A DNA stretch of 64,000 bases from NCBI RefSeq assembly GCF_000423445.1, contig NZ_AUHZ01000012.1, positions 1-64,000 of the forward strand, written 5' to 3'. This document shows, piece by piece, positions 7,042 through 17,518 of this stretch. Numbering within the stretch: the stretch's first letter is position 1; each line of letters begins with the position of its first letter. The notes beneath the pieces were generated by a model. It was given only the letters and a program-made list of their open reading frames with translations. It was not told where the DNA came from and made no database searches. The position numbers were made by a program, and so were the translations under genes. Source of the DNA: Acidipropionibacterium thoenii DSM 20276. Lineage in GTDB: Bacteria; Actinomycetota; Actinomycetes; Propionibacteriales; Propionibacteriaceae.

Positions 7042-8837
7042 TGAACCGCGAGCCCGCGATGGACATCAACCACCATGCGATGACGAGACGCCGGTTCCTC
7101 GGCCTCTCCGGTCTGACGGTGCTGGCCGGCTGCGCCCGGGTCCCGACCACCGGACCGGTGACGCAGGTCTCGGCCAGCGGCGACACCGGAGGGCGGCAGG
7201 GCATCGCGGTGGACCCTCAACCACCGCCCCGGGGGGCCTCGCCGGATCTGGTGGTGGCCGGGTTCCTGCAGTCGATGACCAGCCCCCAGGACGGATACCG
7301 GATCGCGCGGGAGTACCTCACCACTGATGCCGCCCGCACCTGGGACCCGGACTCGGGGGCTGTCATCTATGACGCCAGCACCGCCAGCCCGGTGGTCACC
7401 GGCACCTCGGCGGGACTGAAGGCACCCCTCATCGCGACCCTCGACCCTGCTGGGCTCTATCAGCCGGTGGCCGGTGCGAACCTCAGCCTCGACTTCGGCC
7501 TGACCAGGGAGGACGGCGAGCTGCGGATCTCCACGCCGCCCTCGGGCCTGGTGCTGTCGCAGTTCTCCTTCGAGAGAGCCTTCCACAGCGTGGCGCTGTA
7601 CTTCACCAGCCTCACCCGCAGTTATCTGGTGCCGGAGTTGGTGCACCTGCCGGCCGAGGCCTCGACCCCCACAACGGCGGTCAACGGCCTGCTCACCGGT
7701 CCCTCGCAGTGGCTGTCGGGGGCGGCGACCAACGTCTTCCCGACCGGCACGAAGCTGTCATCCGACGCCGTCCCGGTCGACTCCTCGGGGGTCGCCGTGG
7801 TGCCGCTGAGCCGGGAGGTCACCCGGCTCACCGACGCCCAGCGTCGCCAGATCGCCGGGCAGGTCACCTGGTCGCTGTCCACCTTCCCGGAGGTGTCCAG
7901 GGTGCGGTTCACGGTGGGGGGCACCGATGTGATGATTCCAGGGGCCGCCGAGGACGACACCGTCTCCACCGGGCTGTTCACCTCGATGTCCCCGCTGCTG
8001 TCGGCGGACCTTCCCAACATGATGGTGCTCAAGGAGGGTCGCCTCGGCCAGGTCGCCGACCAGAGCGGCGTCTTCAGCCCGTTGGCCGGGCTGCTGGGTT
8101 CTGGTACTGCGTCAACCGCCCCGGCTGGAATCGCAGTGGACCGCTCCGGAGCCTTCTGGGCGCTGGTCGACAAGCCCCGCAGGACCCTGCTGAGATGGCA
8201 GCAGGGGGCTCGCACCGCCACGCCGCTGGCCACCGGGGTCGGACTGCTGCGCCCTCAGGTGTGCACCGACGGCAGCTGCTGGACGATCTCCGTGCAGGCG
8301 AACTCCTCGCGATTCATCGTGGTGGGCCAGTCGGGGCAGCGGATCGAGGTCCGCGCCGATGAACTGGCCACCCGGCGGGTACTGGCATTCTCCGTCTCGC
8401 CGGACATGGCCCGGATCGCTCTGGTGGTGGCCGAGAATTCGGCCCGCCGGCTGGCGATGCTGCGAATCCGCCCGGTCACCGATCAGAGTACCGGGGTGAT
8501 CGCCGACGGGCTGACCGAGCTGCGCCTGGACACCACGGATACCAACATGGCTCTGCTGGACGACGTGGGATGGATCTCTGCCACCGATCTCATGGTGGTG
8601 GCCAGGGCCACCACCGATTCTCCCGGAGCCCCCTTCCAGATCGCCGTCGACGGATCCGGGGGGATCGCCGTGGGTCCGCTGAGTGGAGTGGACGTGGTGG
8701 CTGTGAGCACCCTCCCGCGCGCCGACGGGATCAACGCGCTGGCCCTGACCGGGGCCGGGCAGGTGCTGCGTTACGAGGACCGATACCGGTGGCGCACCAT
8801 CGCCACCGGGGCCACCGCGATGGGGATCTGCGTCTAG
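7038..8837 (+). CDS. lpqB: Lipoprotein LpqB
   Basis: A 599-residue secreted lipoprotein that works with MtrAB. In mycobacteria LpqB contacts the MtrB sensor domain. The start ATG 7038 overlaps the mtrB stop (ATGA). The signal peptide has twin Arg-like basic residues (TRRRFLGLSGLTVLAGC) with a lipobox ending at Cys about residue 31. A GerMN-like domain follows (YFTSLTRSYLVPELVHLPAEA; LLTGPSQWLSGAA), then a beta-propeller-like C-terminal half with repeated GIAVDRSGAFWALV and AFSVSPDMARIALV blocks. Order and spacing match the mtrA-mtrB-lpqB operon seen across actinobacteria. Confidence 0.94.
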   Translation: MMNREPAMDINHHAMTRRRFLGLSGLTVLAGCARVPTTGPVTQVSASGDTGGRQGIAVDPQPPPRGASPDLVVAGFLQSMTSPQDGYRIAREYLTTDAARTWDPDSGAVIYDASTASPVVTGTSAGLKAPLIATLDPAGLYQPVAGANLSLDFGLTREDGELRISTPPSGLVLSQFSFERAFHSVALYFTSLTRSYLVPELVHLPAEASTPTTAVNGLLTGPSQWLSGAATNVFPTGTKLSSDAVPVDSSGVAVVPLSREVTRLTDAQRRQIAGQVTWSLSTFPEVSRVRFTVGGTDVMIPGAAEDDTVSTGLFTSMSPLLSADLPNMMVLKEGRLGQVADQSGVFSPLAGLLGSGTASTAPAGIAVDRSGAFWALVDKPRRTLLRWQQGARTATPLATGVGLLRPQVCTDGSCWTISVQANSSRFIVVGQSGQRIEVRADELATRRVLAFSVSPDMARIALVVAENSARRLAMLRIRPVTDQSTGVIADGLTELRLDTTDTNMALLDDVGWISATDLMVVARATTDSPGAPFQIAVDGSGGIAVGPLSGVDVVAVSTLPRADGINALALTGAGQVLRYEDRYRWRTIATGATAMGICV

Positions 8838-8871
8838 GCCCCGATGCCAGGCCCGTCGCCCGGCCGGTCAC

Positions 8872-8877
8872 TATCAT
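8872..8877 (+). promoter_or_regulatory. Putative leaderless promoter -10 for the comF-like gene
   Basis: TATCAT lies 6 nt before ATG 8884 and no ribosome site is visible between them. This spacing would place the transcript start at the start codon. Confidence 0.45.
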
Positions 8878-8883
8878 GAGCCC

Positions 8884-9540
8884 ATGCTGGACCCGCTGGC
8901 CGATCTGCTGCTGGGCGCCTGTTGCCCAGGGTGCGGGCGACCCGGCAGTGGAGTGTGCGCCGACTGCCTGGCGGCGGTCCGACCGGCTCCCCGGATCATC
9001 GTCGACGGCCCACCGCCGGTGCTGGCATGCCTGCCGTACCGGGCCCCGCTGCCGGCCCTGGTGACCGCTCACAAGGACCGGGCCGCCAGCTGGCTGTGCG
9101 ACCAGCTGGGAGCCTGGCTGGCGGTGGGCCTGGAGCCGGTGCTGCAGGCTGCCGGAGGAACGGTCGTCCTGGTGCCGATGCCCTCGGACCGGGCAGCAGT
9201 CAGGCGCAGGGGTGCCGATCACTGCGCCGATCTGGCGCGCTCGGCCTCTCGAGGATGCCATCTGGAGCCCACCGGCGTCCGGCAGCTTCTCAGGCGCACC
9301 CGCCGGGTGCGCGACCAGCTCCAGCTCAGCCACGAGCAGCGTGAGGCCAACCAGGCCGGCTCGATGGCAGCCCAGCCGGTGCCGGCCGACCAGCGGCACC
9401 ATCCGGTGGTGCTGATCGACGACATCCGGACCACCGGAGCCAGCCTGGCCGAAGGGGTCCGGGCACTCCAGCGGGCCGGCCACCAGGTGCTGTGCTGCCT
9501 GGTGCTGGCCGACGCCGAGCATCCGGCCAGATGGGCCTGA
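8884..9540 (+). CDS. ComF family phosphoribosyltransferase-like protein
   Basis: A 218-residue protein with an N-terminal zinc-finger-like CCPGCGRPGSGVCADC. The C-terminal type I phosphoribosyltransferase domain shows VVLVPMPSDRAAVRRRGADH and the PRPP loop VVLIDDIRTTGASLAEGV. Homologues are called ComF or amidophosphoribosyltransferase-like. In competent bacteria ComF works in DNA uptake, but most actinobacterial copies have no proven function. Position between lpqB and hpf equals Rv3242c in M. tuberculosis. It is probably transcribed from its own promoter directly before the ATG. Confidence 0.88.
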   Translation: MLDPLADLLLGACCPGCGRPGSGVCADCLAAVRPAPRIIVDGPPPVLACLPYRAPLPALVTAHKDRAASWLCDQLGAWLAVGLEPVLQAAGGTVVLVPMPSDRAAVRRRGADHCADLARSASRGCHLEPTGVRQLLRRTRRVRDQLQLSHEQREANQAGSMAAQPVPADQRHHPVVLIDDIRTTGASLAEGVRALQRAGHQVLCCLVLADAEHPARWA

Positions 9541-9755
9541 CGCCGGGTCGCTCCCCGGCCCCGGAGCGGCAGGTCCGAATGGCGATGATGAGGCGAATCA
9601 GTGCCCTGGACGCTCCCGGTCGGGCCTGCAATCCGGTAGCGTTGCGGTATGGCACGACGACGGTGGTCCTCAGCTTGTGAAGCCGGGACGCCGTGTGATC
9701 GTGCCACTCGTATATCCGCCGGAACCCCATCCGGCACACACCACAGGAGGTCGAC

Positions 9756-10370
9756 ATGGACGTCATCGTTTCTGGCCGGCACTGCAAGATCAGTGACGAC
9801 ATCAGGAGCCAGGTCGAGGATCGAATCTCCAGCGTCGAGAAACTGAGAGACAGGGTCCAACGGGTGGAGGTCGTCTTCACCGTCCAGGACACCAAGGGCG
9901 CCAAGGACCAGGCCACCACCTGCGAGCTCACACTGCGCTCGCGGGGCCCGGTGGTCCGCTCGGTGGGCCAGGCGGCCGACAAGATGGTCGCCTTCGACAA
10001 GGCCTCTGAACGGATGCGCAGCCAGCTGGCCAAGGCGGCCGACCGGCGTCGCAGTCGCCGCGGCCTGAGGATGTCCCAGGTGCTCGACGTGCCTGCCGGC
10101 GAGATCACCGATGATGCCCGCGACATCATCGCCACCAAGAAGCTCGCAGGCGACGTCGAGGTCACCGGCGACGGCCCGCTGTACGTCAAGGAGAAGGTCT
10201 TCCCCGGCTCCCCGCTCACCCTGGCCCAGGCCCTCGACGAGATGGAGCTGGTCGGCCACGACTTCTTCCTCTACGTCGACGCCGAGACCCAGGCCCCCAG
10301 CGTGGTCTACCGACGCCGCAAGGGTTACAACTTCGGAGTCATCCACCTCGATCTGGAGAAGGTTCACTGA
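9756..10370 (+). CDS. hpf: Long-form ribosome hibernation promoting factor
   Basis: A 204-residue HPF/YfiA protein that dimerises 70S ribosomes into inactive 100S particles during slow growth. The N-terminal domain (about 1-105) begins MDVIVSGRHCKISDDIRSQV. The C-terminal dimerisation domain (about 145-204) has LTLAQALDEMELVGHDFFLY and YRRRKGYNFGVIHL, so it is the long form. A strong CAGGAGG site precedes ATG 9756. The 215-bp leader region upstream contains no other gene. In mycobacteria the orthologue Rv3241c has the same position between comF and secA. Confidence 0.94.
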   Translation: MDVIVSGRHCKISDDIRSQVEDRISSVEKLRDRVQRVEVVFTVQDTKGAKDQATTCELTLRSRGPVVRSVGQAADKMVAFDKASERMRSQLAKAADRRRSRRGLRMSQVLDVPAGEITDDARDIIATKKLAGDVEVTGDGPLYVKEKVFPGSPLTLAQALDEMELVGHDFFLYVDAETQAPSVVYRRRKGYNFGVIHLDLEKVH

Positions 10371-11590
10371 GTCCGCGCTCACTGACCGGCCGCCAGGCGG
10401 CCAGGCTCGCCCTGGCCGCCCAGGGGTTCGGCAGGCCGCACCCGGCCCGGGTCGACATGGCGGCGGTGCGGAAGGTCGTGGCGCGGCTGGGCCTGTTCCA
10501 GGTGGACTCGGTCAACGTCTTCGCCCGGGCCCATGAGATGCCGGTGTTCAGCCGGTGCGGACGTTACGACCCGGCCCTGCTGGAGCGGGCCGTGAGGGGC
10601 CCGGAGCCGATCCTTCATGAGACCTGGGCACACGTCGCCAGTCTGGTCGACGTGTCCCTGGAACCAGCCCTGCGGCACCGTCAGGCCAGCGCCTCCCAGG
10701 AGGCGTGGGGCTCGATGCTGCGCATCCAGGCTGAGCGTCCCGAGCTGATCGAGGAGGTCATCTCACGGCTGGACCAGGGCCCTGCCACCGCCCGGCAGAT
10801 CTCGGCGGGGGAGAGAGGCGACCCTCCCGAGTCCTGGGGGTGGAACTGGTCGGCGACCAAGACAGCCCTGGAATGGGGGTGGCGCAGCGGCAGGGTCGCG
10901 GTGGCCGGCCGCACGGCGTCGTTCGAGAAGATCTACGCCCGGCCCGACCGCGTTCTGCCGCCCTCGGTCCGGGCGATGCCGGCGCTGCCGGGACCCGAGG
11001 CCCACCGGGTCCTGGCCGATCGTGCCAGCCGGGCCCTCGGCGTGTTCACCATCTCCGATCTGGTCGACTACTTCCGCACCCGCCGAGGGCCCACCGAACA
11101 GGCACTGTCGGAGCTGGTGGCCGACGGTCTGGTGATACCGGCGACGGTGGCCGGGCAACCGGGATGGTGGATGAGAGCCGGGGCAGTGGTACCCCGCAGG
11201 ATGGCCGGCGCCGCCCTGATCTCACCTTTCGACCCGTTGATCTTCCACCGCCCCCGCGGCCTTCGGCTGTTCGGCCTGGACTATCGGATCGAGATCTACA
11301 CGCCTGCCAGCAAGCGGGTCCATGGCTACTACTGCCTGCCCTTCCTGCTGGGCCAGGATCTGGTCGCCAGGGTGGATCTGACCGCCAGACGGGCCGCCGG
11401 TCGCCTGGAGGTCGCTGCTGCCTGGCGCGAGCCCGGTGCCGAGGCCGGTCCCGACTTCCCGGGCTGGCCGCAGGTCGCAGGAGCCCTGGCCGAGCAGCTG
11501 GAGGAGGCCGCGCTCTGGCGCGGGCTGAACCTGGTCGCGGTGGTCGGTGGTGGAGATCTCGCCGCCGAGCTGTCGCGCGCGCTGGGCTGA
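10367..11590 (+). CDS. YcaQ-like winged-helix DNA repair protein (apparent CTG start)
   Basis: A 407-residue protein of the HTH_42/YcaQ family. E. coli YcaQ (AlkX) is a DNA glycosylase acting on interstrand cross-links and alkylated bases. Family text seen includes LGLFQVDSVNVFARAHEMPVFSR, HETWAHVASLV, SGRVAVAGRTASFEKIY, ISPFDPLIFHRPR and YTPASKRVHGYYCLPFLLG. The first ATG in frame (10457) lies inside the conserved region. Upstream in-frame residues LTGRQAARLALAAQGF match the usual N-terminus. The only start candidate there is CTG 10367, overlapping the hpf stop as CTGA, with GGAGAAGG just before it. Coupled to hpf. Confidence 0.85.
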   Translation: MSPRSLTGRQAARLALAAQGFGRPHPARVDMAAVRKVVARLGLFQVDSVNVFARAHEMPVFSRCGRYDPALLERAVRGPEPILHETWAHVASLVDVSLEPALRHRQASASQEAWGSMLRIQAERPELIEEVISRLDQGPATARQISAGERGDPPESWGWNWSATKTALEWGWRSGRVAVAGRTASFEKIYARPDRVLPPSVRAMPALPGPEAHRVLADRASRALGVFTISDLVDYFRTRRGPTEQALSELVADGLVIPATVAGQPGWWMRAGAVVPRRMAGAALISPFDPLIFHRPRGLRLFGLDYRIEIYTPASKRVHGYYCLPFLLGQDLVARVDLTARRAAGRLEVAAAWREPGAEAGPDFPGWPQVAGALAEQLEEAALWRGLNLVAVVGGGDLAAELSRALG

Positions 11591-11652
11591 TCGGATCCGG
11601 GGCTGATCGGGTCCATCGGCTGGTCCAGCTGGGTTGTGGGGTCGGCTGCGCT

Positions 11653-11658
11653 TAGGAT
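11653..11658 (+). promoter_or_regulatory. Putative secA promoter -10
   Basis: TAGGAT about 95 nt before the secA start fits the TANNNT consensus. A clear -35 is not visible. The leader in between carries a strong GGAGGAGG ribosome site. Confidence 0.35.
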
Positions 11659-11753
11659 GGAGGGCGGTCCGCAGCCTGCCATCGGGGCACGGGCCAGGTC
11701 GTCGGCGTCCGCGGCGCGAACGACTGATTCATCCTTGGAGGAGGACCATCCCT

Positions 11754-14516
<2,763 letters not shown>

Positions 14517-14532
14517 TTCCGGGCTGCTGCCC

Positions 14533-15117
14533 TCAGGGCCTGACGCCGACCAGATCGGCGAGCCCACGGGTGACCAGCAGCCGTGCGTCATCGACGAGCC
14601 ATCGTTGGTTGCGCCGGCGCAGGCACAGCGCCATCGCCAGTTGGCGGTCGGCCAGCTGCACCATCACCACGGAGTCCACCCGTTCGGCAGCCAGCCGCGT
14701 CTGGGGGACGCCGGTCACCTGCGCCCGCCGCCAGCCGGGTCCGCGGGGCCAGCACCGCACCTTCGCCAGAGCGTCATCGCTGCACATCTCGCGCAGCTGA
14801 GTCATCGGGCGCCTGCCCGAGAGACACTCCAGGAAGAGTCCGGCCACTGCGGTGGCAGCGGCCTCGGCACTGCCCAACGGCCGGGGACTGACGCCGGTCA
14901 GGCGGCCGTCGTGACCAATCGGGTCGTCGGTGGGGTCGCTGTCCGAGGGGTCTGAGGGATCGCCGAGGTCAATGGGCAGCGGCTGCTGGCCGGCCGATGG
15001 GACCAGCTCTTGGACGGGCCCGGCGGGAAGCCAGTCGGCAACCTGCTCGAGTACGACTCCTCCGACGGCCACCAGTACGCGCCCAACCGGCTCGGGGTCG
15101 GGAATGAGAGGGTTCAT
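14533..15117 (-). CDS. Rv3235-family protein (DUF6459)
   Basis: A 194-residue actinobacterial protein of unknown function. After an acidic, Asp/Pro/Ser-rich linker the C-terminal half carries the family pattern: AAATAVAGLFLECLSGRRPMTQL, then a middle strand region and DRQLAMALCLRRRNQRWLVDDARLL. The start ATG 15117 (MNPLIPDPEPVG) is preferred to an in-frame GTG or ATG 39 nt upstream. Relatives lie near secA in mycobacteria (Rv3235), in line with its place here. It is convergent with secA, with 16 bp between the stops. Confidence 0.72.
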   Translation of the reverse strand: MNPLIPDPEPVGRVLVAVGGVVLEQVADWLPAGPVQELVPSAGQQPLPIDLGDPSDPSDSDPTDDPIGHDGRLTGVSPRPLGSAEAAATAVAGLFLECLSGRRPMTQLREMCSDDALAKVRCWPRGPGWRRAQVTGVPQTRLAAERVDSVVMVQLADRQLAMALCLRRRNQRWLVDDARLLVTRGLADLVGVRP

Positions 15118-15298
15118 CGCCACAGTGCAGCTGAATTCTGCTGCGATTTCCAGCAACCGGACTCCGGCCTGTGGACAACTCGCCGTGACCCGGGGCCCAT
15201 CCCATCGTTCAGAATGCGGACAGAATCAGTCCGGGAGTCGGGATGGCAGGGATCGCGGGCTACCGTGGACGGGATCGAAGTTCCGGGAGGTTCCAGAT

Positions 15299-15814
15299 AT
15301 GACCGATTCCACCGCTGCTCGCAGCAGCCAGCTACTCGTCTTCCTGCCGACTGATGCGCGAGGAGCTCGCCGGCTGAGGGCCGAGGGAGGTAGCGGGCTC
15401 CAGGCCTTCACGGTCACCCCTCAGCTGCGCTCGGTCCTCGACCTGTCGGCAGGCGATGAGGAGCAGGCCGAGCGTGCGGCGATGGTGATCGGTTCGGTGT
15501 GGGGCCTCGCCCGGTTCGGGAGGCGTCTGGTGCTGGTCGCCGAGGTGCCCGCCAGCGTGGTGGGTGCCAATGACGAGGTCGACAACGGCGGCGTCACGCT
15601 GGCCCGGCTGGAGCCCTCGTGGATCACCGCATGGTTTGCCGATGATGACGACGAGGTGGCTGCCGAGGCGGCCGGCGCGGTCGCCGGCATGGTGATCGAC
15701 GATGCCTGGAACGACGTCACCGTGCAGAGTCTGCTGGCCCAGCACGAGCTGTCCTGGCATGACATCACCGAGGAGTTGCCGGCCGCTGACAGCGATCCGC
15801 GCGCGACGGTGTGA
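15299..15814 (+). CDS. DUF6912 family protein
   Basis: A 171-residue acidic protein recognisable from the conserved block AFTVTPQLRSVLDLSAGDEEQAERAAM followed by RRLVLVAEVPASVV. In actinobacteria this family is found near the Rv3235 family gene and secA; no function is known. The C-terminal third is a long acidic region (WFADDDDEVAAEAAGAVAGMVIDDA). ATG 15299 was taken as start because conservation (LLVFLPTDA) begins right after it. Divergent from the Rv3235-family gene and convergent with the next gene (18 bp apart). Confidence 0.7.
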   Translation: MTDSTAARSSQLLVFLPTDARGARRLRAEGGSGLQAFTVTPQLRSVLDLSAGDEEQAERAAMVIGSVWGLARFGRRLVLVAEVPASVVGANDEVDNGGVTLARLEPSWITAWFADDDDEVAAEAAGAVAGMVIDDAWNDVTVQSLLAQHELSWHDITEELPAADSDPRATV

Positions 15815-15832
15815 GCGGCCGGGGGCCCCGGG

Positions 15833-16312
15833 TCAGGCCGAGTGGGCGGCCAGGTAGTCGTTGCCGGCCGCCTGCTGCACCTCGAGGGCCTGTGTGATGT
15901 GAGGTCCGGCGGCCTTCTCGAGTTTGCGCCCGATGATCGGGATCGACATCGTGAACTCACCGATGTACGTGACGATGCTTCCAGGACCGCCCACTGCCAG
16001 GTCGGCATGGCCGATGGCCTTGGCGGGCATCCCGTTCGGCGTGATGGTCAGGGTTCCCTTGCGCGAGCCGTCGGCAGCGGCGGGTTCCCAGCGCAACGAC
16101 TGGCGGGCCGCCATCGTCTCCCCGACGAGCTTCTTGACCTGGTCCGGGGCCGGCAGTGCCAGATCCATGCTGATGCCATCGGGCTCGGTGGTGATGTTGC
16201 TGGCGGTCGCGCCGATCCTGCGGTAGACGTCCTGCCACCACTGCGGATCGAGCATCATTGCGGCGACGGTCTGTGGGTCAGCGGCGAACTGGGCCGTGGA
16301 ATTGATCTCCAT
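15833..16312 (-). CDS. SRPBCC-fold protein (DUF2505)
   Basis: A 159-residue protein, MEINSTAQFAADPQTVAAMMLDPQWWQDVYRRIG, typical of DUF2505, a START/Bet v 1-like ligand-binding fold with an N-terminal strand, an early helix and a long C-terminal helix (GRKLEKAAGPHITQALEVQQ). The ligand is unknown. ATG 16312 has GGGGAG 5 nt upstream; the longer frame to 16351 is not conserved. No operon partner. Confidence 0.75.
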   Translation of the reverse strand: MEINSTAQFAADPQTVAAMMLDPQWWQDVYRRIGATASNITTEPDGISMDLALPAPDQVKKLVGETMAARQSLRWEPAAADGSRKGTLTITPNGMPAKAIGHADLAVGGPGSIVTYIGEFTMSIPIIGRKLEKAAGPHITQALEVQQAAGNDYLAAHSA

Positions 16313-16452
16313 GGCTCCCCAGTCTGGCACGAGAAGGGGACCACCCGGCACCAGCGGGCGAGAGGATGCGTAGGCTGACAGCTGTGGCTCGCCATGGCGG
16401 CGGCCATCGGCAGCGCCGCCGGAGCGGCCACATCTGGTGAGGGAGGACCGTC

Positions 16453-17310
16453 ATGCGCATCGATCTGCACACCCATTCCGCCGTCTCGGACGGCACCGAC
16501 TCGCCGACCCGATTGGTGATGAAGGCCGCATCCGCCGGCCTGGCAGTGGTCGGCCTGACCGACCATGACACCTTCGACGGGCTGGCAGAGGCCCAGGCCG
16601 CGGGCGCCAGGTTCGGCGTCAGAGTACTTCCCGGGGTGGAGATCTCCTGCAACCAGGACGGTCACGAGGTGCACCTGCTGGGATATGGATGTCGGACCGA
16701 CGCCCCCGACCTGCTCGCCGAACTGGCCCGGCTGCGCAACTCCCGCAGCGGCCGGCTACTGAGAATGGTGCAGGCTCTCAACAAGGCCGGAATCGACATC
16801 ACGACCGACGATGTCCACGCGGTGGCCTCCTCGGCATCGAGTCTGGGGCGCCCCCACGTGGCCGATGCAATGATCGCCGAGGGCTATGTGGCCGACCGCG
16901 ACGAGGCCTTCCGTGACTGGCTGGACGTCGGACGTCCCGGATTCGTGCGTCGCTACTCCTGCGATCTGGCAACAGGAGTGGACCTGATCCACCGGTCCGG
17001 TGGCGCCGCCGTGCTGGCCCACCCCTGGGCCAGGGGAGCCGATGCCGTCCTCACCCCCGAGCGGATCGCCGCGCTGGTCCGTGACCACCAGCTGGATGGT
17101 CTGGAGGTCGACCACCAGGATCACACAGCCGCCCAGCGTGCCATGTTGTTCGACCTGGGTGGCCGGCTGGGTCTGGTGCGCACCGGTTCCAGCGACTACC
17201 ACGGCACCGGCAAGACGAACCATGAGCTGGGCTGCAACACCACCCGTGAGACCGCACACCGCGAGCTGTGCACCCGCATCCAACTGCGTGGCGGAGCCCT
17301 TCGTCGGTGA
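16453..17310 (+). CDS. PHP-domain metal-dependent phosphoesterase
   Basis: A 285-residue enzyme of the PHP superfamily. Metal-binding motifs appear in order: DLHTHSAVSDG, TDHDTFDG, PGVEISC, GRPHVADAM, AVLAHPWA and SSDYHGTGK. This arrangement matches small phosphoesterases such as 3',5'-nucleoside bisphosphate phosphatase/RNase AM-type YciV. The substrate cannot be fixed from sequence. A GGGAGGA site precedes ATG 16453. The gene lies just upstream of the trpS leader but is separated from it by a promoter-like element. Confidence 0.85.
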   Translation: MRIDLHTHSAVSDGTDSPTRLVMKAASAGLAVVGLTDHDTFDGLAEAQAAGARFGVRVLPGVEISCNQDGHEVHLLGYGCRTDAPDLLAELARLRNSRSGRLLRMVQALNKAGIDITTDDVHAVASSASSLGRPHVADAMIAEGYVADRDEAFRDWLDVGRPGFVRRYSCDLATGVDLIHRSGGAAVLAHPWARGADAVLTPERIAALVRDHQLDGLEVDHQDHTAAQRAMLFDLGGRLGLVRTGSSDYHGTGKTNHELGCNTTRETAHRELCTRIQLRGGALRR

Positions 17311-17372
17311 GCGGGGTGTGCGGACCCCTTGATCCGGGCCCGATGTCGTGCTGGCGGTCCCGACCGTCTTGG

Positions 17373-17378
17373 TAGAGT
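17373..17378 (+). promoter_or_regulatory. Putative -10 element for the trpS leader transcript
   Basis: TAGAGT lies 7 nt before the leader-peptide ATG (17386), so the leader peptide would be translated from a leaderless transcript. No strong -35 seen. Confidence 0.5.
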
Positions 17379-17385
17379 GACGCCC

Positions 17386-17442
17386 ATGGTTCCCGTGCCC
17401 GCGCCCCAGCTCTCCTGGTGGCGCCGCTGCACGCGGCCCTGA
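17386..17442 (+). CDS. Trp-containing leader peptide upstream of trpS (attenuator)
   Basis: An 18-residue open frame, MVPVPAPQLSWWRRCTRP, with two adjacent Trp codons (17416-17421) near its end. It is followed 18 nt after its stop by a GC-rich hairpin and then trpS. Adjacent codons for the amino acid that the downstream gene uses are the hallmark of ribosome-mediated attenuation. When charged tRNA-Trp is scarce the ribosome stalls at the WW pair and the terminator does not form. Trp attenuation of trpS or trp genes is documented in Streptomyces and other actinobacteria. Here the peptide and hairpin are seen directly; the switching is inferred. Confidence 0.78.
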   Translation: MVPVPAPQLSWWRRCTRP

Positions 17443-17460
17443 GGTTTTCCACCATCATTG

Positions 17461-17482
17461 ACGGCCGCCGGGTGGCGGCCGT
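17461..17482 (+). terminator. Attenuator hairpin before trpS
   Basis: ACGGCCGCC at 17461-17469 pairs perfectly with GGCGGCCGT at 17474-17482 around a GGGT loop (9 bp, extendable by one G-T pair). An earlier short stem (GCCGC at 17423-17427 with GCGGC at 17432-17436) overlaps the leader-peptide end and could be the competing 1:2 structure. The hairpin is followed by a GC-rich rather than a T-rich stretch, so it may work as a weak or factor-aided terminator. Confidence 0.62.
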
Positions 17483-17518
17483 TCGCGCGCCCACCCCCGG
17501 TGAGCGTGAAAGGACACC

